Positions 61,778 through 64,000 of a stretch of 64,000 nt of DNA are shown here, in pieces. Each line of letters opens with the position of its first letter. Position 1 is the stretch's first letter. Location: the NCBI GenBank assembly GCA_045601405.1, contig JAZRZO010000083.1:1-64000 (forward strand). The letters are read 5' to 3'. This DNA comes from RGIG5612 sp045601405 (lineage in GTDB: Bacteria; Bacillota; Clostridia; Lachnospirales; Lachnospiraceae). Made by a program: the position numbers and the translations under genes. The notes below the pieces were generated by a model that saw only the letters and a program-made list of their open reading frames with translations, was not told the DNA's origin and searched no databases.

Positions 61778-62856
61778 GATATAGTATCTTCGTCTGCGTT
61801 TTCAATCTTTTCCTGCTCATTATCACTGCCTGTGATAATATCCTCTATCTTTGCCTCCCTGCGGTCTATTACTATCTCTTCAGTCTCAAAAAGATCGTCT
61901 ATACCTTCCTGATATGCCCTCCAGTCAAACACCGCTTCTACTGAAGCTATAGCAACCTCTACCATGTCAGGTGAGGGTTCTTTCGTTGTGAGCGCCTGCA
62001 TCCACATACCCGGTCTCGAGAGCACTGCTGCCGCCTTGCTGTCGGAATTACCCGCCCATTTTATGAATTCATAGGAAACTCCTGATATGACCGGAATGAG
62101 CAGCAGTCTTATAACAAGCCTCAGCCAGATGTTATCCACTCTAATAAATATAAAGAATATTATGCTTATAAAAAGGACAAAGAAGAGGAAGCTCGTTCCG
62201 CATCTTCTGTGCTCCTTCGAGGACTTCATCACATTTTCCACATTAAGCTCAAGACCTGCCTCTATGCAATTTATGCTTTTATGCTCGGCTCCGTGATACA
62301 TAAAGGTTCTCTTTATGTCCTTCATGTTTGATATGAGCGCGATATAGCCTATGAAAACAGCCAGCTTTATAACACCCTCGATCACCGCCAGCAGCGCGCT
62401 GGATGTAATATTGGTGACCTTTAATATAAAGTGCGACGCCAGATAAGGCAGCACAATGAACAGCGCAATTGCTATGGCAAGCGCAACCACAATGGTGACT
62501 ATCATAACCGCGCTCTCGCCTTTAGACTTAAAGGTGGAATCTATCGATCTGTCCAGCTTGCCATTTTCCTTTTCTATATCATCCTCGTAAAAGCTGGCGG
62601 AGAACATGAGCGTTCTGATACCCAGAACAAGGGAGCTGATAAAAGCTACTACTCCTCTTATTACCGGCCAGTCAAATACAGGGCTTTTTTTATTCAGACT
62701 GACGCATTTGCTTTTCCCGACCTCAATCTCTCCGTCCGGCCGCCTTACCGCAACTGCCACGTCCTCATCATGGCGCATCATAACGCCTTCGATGACCGCC
62801 TGACCTCCGATATTTGAGGATCTGCCCTTTTTCTTTTGTTTTTTTTCTTTTCTCAT
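61768..62856 (-). CDS. DUF1385 family membrane protein (YqhQ-like)
   Basis: 362 aa with about four or five membrane segments. Signatures: 'NIGGQAVIEGVMMRHDEDVAVAVRRPDGEI' near the N terminus, 'YHGAEHKSINCIEAG' and 'RRCGTSFLFFVLF'. Function unknown; commonly adjacent to rpmE and prfA in Firmicutes as here. The ATG lies just 4-5 bases after the T-tract of the rpmE terminator and has no Shine-Dalgarno sequence, yet the conserved N terminus needs a start close by. The C-terminal tail (about 300-362) is acidic. Confidence 0.9.
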   Translation of the reverse strand: MRKEKKQKKKGRSSNIGGQAVIEGVMMRHDEDVAVAVRRPDGEIEVGKSKCVSLNKKSPVFDWPVIRGVVAFISSLVLGIRTLMFSASFYEDDIEKENGKLDRSIDSTFKSKGESAVMIVTIVVALAIAIALFIVLPYLASHFILKVTNITSSALLAVIEGVIKLAVFIGYIALISNMKDIKRTFMYHGAEHKSINCIEAGLELNVENVMKSSKEHRRCGTSFLFFVLFISIIFFIFIRVDNIWLRLVIRLLLIPVISGVSYEFIKWAGNSDSKAAAVLSRPGMWMQALTTKEPSPDMVEVAIASVEAVFDWRAYQEGIDDLFETEEIVIDRREAKIEDIITGSDNEQEKIENADEDTISWL

Positions 62857-62860
62857 AGAT

Positions 62861-62908
62861 AAAAAAAATGAGCAATTCTTCTTTGGCTTCCCAAAGAAGA
62901 ACTACTCA
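62861..62908 (-). terminator. Terminator of rpmE abutting the DUF1385 start
   Basis: Long stem with core TTCTTCTTTGG/CCAAAGAAGAA, flanking GAG/CTC pairs and loop GAAG, followed by eight T on the minus strand. A strong intrinsic terminator whose T-tract ends five bases from the next start codon. Confidence 0.9.
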
Positions 62909-62925
62909 ATCCTTATTAAATATCA

Positions 62926-63135
62926 CTACTGCTCCTGGCTTAAATTATATTTCCTGTTGAATTTCTCAACACGGCCCCTGGCCTGGGCAGCCTTCTGCTG
63001 ACCTGTGTAGAACGGATGGCACTTTGAGCATACCTCAACGTGGATATCCTCCTTGGTTGAGCCGGTTGTGAAAGTGTTCCCGCAGTTGCAGGTAACAGTT
63101 GCTTCATGATAAGCCGGATGTATTCCTTCTCTCAT
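62926..63135 (-). CDS. rpmE: Ribosomal protein bL31 (zinc-binding type)
   Basis: 69 aa. 50S subunit protein. The zinc-binding cysteines are present: 'CNCGNTF' and 'CSKCHPFYTGQQK', so this is the C+ (zinc-containing) paralog rather than the zinc-free form made under zinc starvation. It has its own promoter, a leader hairpin (TCCGGA...TCCGGA, about 63161-63185) before the AAGGAG, and a strong terminator. Confidence 0.96.
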   Translation of the reverse strand: MREGIHPAYHEATVTCNCGNTFTTGSTKEDIHVEVCSKCHPFYTGQQKAAQARGRVEKFNRKYNLSQEQ

Positions 63136-63214
63136 TTCTGATCACTCCTTAATCATCCCGTCCGGAAAACTTTTAACTCTCCGGATCAAATTTACTGAAA
63201 AATCAGCATTTGAC

Positions 63215-63243
63215 AGTATAGCACAGCGAGATTTGCAACGCAA
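63215..63243 (-). promoter_or_regulatory. Promoter of rpmE
   Basis: Minus-strand TTGCGT (63243-63238), 17-base spacer ending in TGC (extended -10), TATACT (63220-63215). Confidence 0.7.
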
Positions 63244-63264
63244 CACCAAAAACCTATTTTCATC

Positions 63265-64000
63265 CTATCTGCGTCTGTCTTTCTCCAGTATTTTGTCCAG
63301 AAAGCGCCGGAGTCCTGCCGGGGCGTTTTTTGTTGATTCGAGGTTTGTATCTGCAAGCTTCACCAGCTTATTGCTTCCATGATAATCGCTTCCCGCTGTG
63401 ATATAGAGATCGTATTTTTCTGCGAAGCCGAGCAGCTCGGCAATTATCTTATCCGTAAACCCTGAGTAGAAAACCTCTACTCCCCGGAGCCCCATTCCAG
63501 TCAGATATTTCAGTCGCTCATCCATATTATCACCTAAAATATATTGTTCCCCGTTTCCATAAGACGGGTGAGCAAGTACCGGTATCCCACCGGCGGCAAG
63601 GATCCCCTCTATTGCCATTTCCGGCCTGATATATTCAGAAGGTGTTTTTATCTTGTTCAGGTATCGCTTTATAGCATCGTTCATGTTTGAAGCATAGCCG
63701 TATTTTGTCATCATATTTCCAATGTGAGGCTTCCCGGGATTGTCTTTTTTCATCAGCTCCGCCACATCTTTATCAGAAAAAACAAAGCCGAACTTTTCTT
63801 TCAGGCCTTCCAGTCTTCCGGCAGCCTTTTTCATCCTTAAGCCATGTCCCCTGTCAACCACGCTTCTTATATGTTCAGAGTTAATATCATAATCATATCC
63901 CAATATATGGTATCTGCCCCTGTCATCTCTGCAGGAAAACTCAACTCCGCATATAAACAGCGGATCTCCGTCTTTCAGGAAATCCGCTACCTGCCCGCAC
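63265..64000 (-). CDS. PHP-domain metal-dependent phosphoesterase (5-prime end outside window)
   Basis: The frame continues to the window edge, so at least 245 C-terminal residues are seen and the N-terminal 'HxH' metal site is outside. Visible: 'GVEFSCRDDRGRYHILGYDYD', where the Glu and His are PHP metal ligands, then 'PVLAHPSYG' and 'TAGSDYHGSNK'. An insertion domain lies between. Closest in design to the YciV/TrpH-like PHP family that hydrolyses 3-prime-phosphorylated nucleotides or short RNA. The stop is 22 bases upstream of the rpmE promoter. Confidence 0.88.
   Translation of the reverse strand, partial: CGQVADFLKDGDPLFICGVEFSCRDDRGRYHILGYDYDINSEHIRSVVDRGHGLRMKKAAGRLEGLKEKFGFVFSDKDVAELMKKDNPGKPHIGNMMTKYGYASNMNDAIKRYLNKIKTPSEYIRPEMAIEGILAAGGIPVLAHPSYGNGEQYILGDNMDERLKYLTGMGLRGVEVFYSGFTDKIIAELLGFAEKYDLYITAGSDYHGSNKLVKLADTNLESTKNAPAGLRRFLDKILEKDRRR

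Noticed and set aside
1..64000. CRISPR arrays, prophage, toxin-antitoxin or known defence genes
   Set aside because: No regularly spaced direct repeats, phage structural genes, nucleases or toxin pairs were recognised anywhere in the window.

Overview
The window is chromosomal DNA of moderate GC from an anaerobic Firmicute of the class Clostridia, most probably Lachnospiraceae or a close relative. This rests on the gene order ftsK-murE-priA-def-fmt-rsmB-rlmN-prpC-prkC-rsgA-rpe, on a DUF5688 protein, CarD, DUF1385 and an alpha2-type glycyl-tRNA synthetase, and on a second gyrase/topo IV-like pair. All protein genes lie on the minus strand; only tRNA-Arg at the left edge is on the plus strand. 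Most of the window is core housekeeping in tightly packed, often overlapping operons.

Layout, left to right. 0.2-1.1 kb: tRNA-Arg(CCG) and a DUF5688 gene. 1.2-17.8 kb: one long operon read from a clear promoter at 17.84 kb, carrying a DNA translocase, cell-wall ligase, replication restart, initiator formylation and deformylation, rRNA modification, PP2C phosphatase plus PASTA kinase, RsgA, Rpe, PfkA and MoeA. 17.8-21.3 kb: pnp and rpsO, each with its own promoter and a structured leader, flanked by three copies of an ~80-bp hairpin repeat with a conserved loop and compensatory stem changes. 21.3-22.6 kb: a CLC chloride/fluoride-type channel with an apparently leaderless promoter. 22.8-29.4 kb: an accessory redox operon (CocE-type hydrolase, a broken fumarate-reductase-like flavoprotein, a large Fe-S/FAD oxidoreductase, a NuoF-like Fe-S protein that lacks the FMN domain). 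29.5-33.5 kb: CarD, then a glyS-thioesterase-SGNH lipoprotein-DUF554 operon in which the SGNH gene is frameshifted. 33.6-40.4 kb: recO, era, M16C protease, ftsY, rbgA, rplS. 40.4-43.3 kb: an AT-rich accessory insert with a tandem double acyltransferase. 43.3-59.7 kb: azlD, azlC, hemW, lepA, argS, a UDP-sugar pyrophosphorylase, cobO, gltX, asd, gyrA/gyrB-like genes, trpS and folA. 59.9-64 kb: prfA, prmC, DUF1385, rpmE and a PHP-domain phosphoesterase cut by the window edge.

The least explained material is the covarying hairpin repeat family near pnp/rpsO, the pnp 5-prime hairpin, the redox operon with its multiply broken flavoprotein, and the low-GC double acyltransferase island. I found no CRISPR array, phage, intact insertion sequence or recognisable defence system. 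No database search was possible: family names come from recognised motifs, and promoters, leaders and terminators come from reading the sequence by eye.
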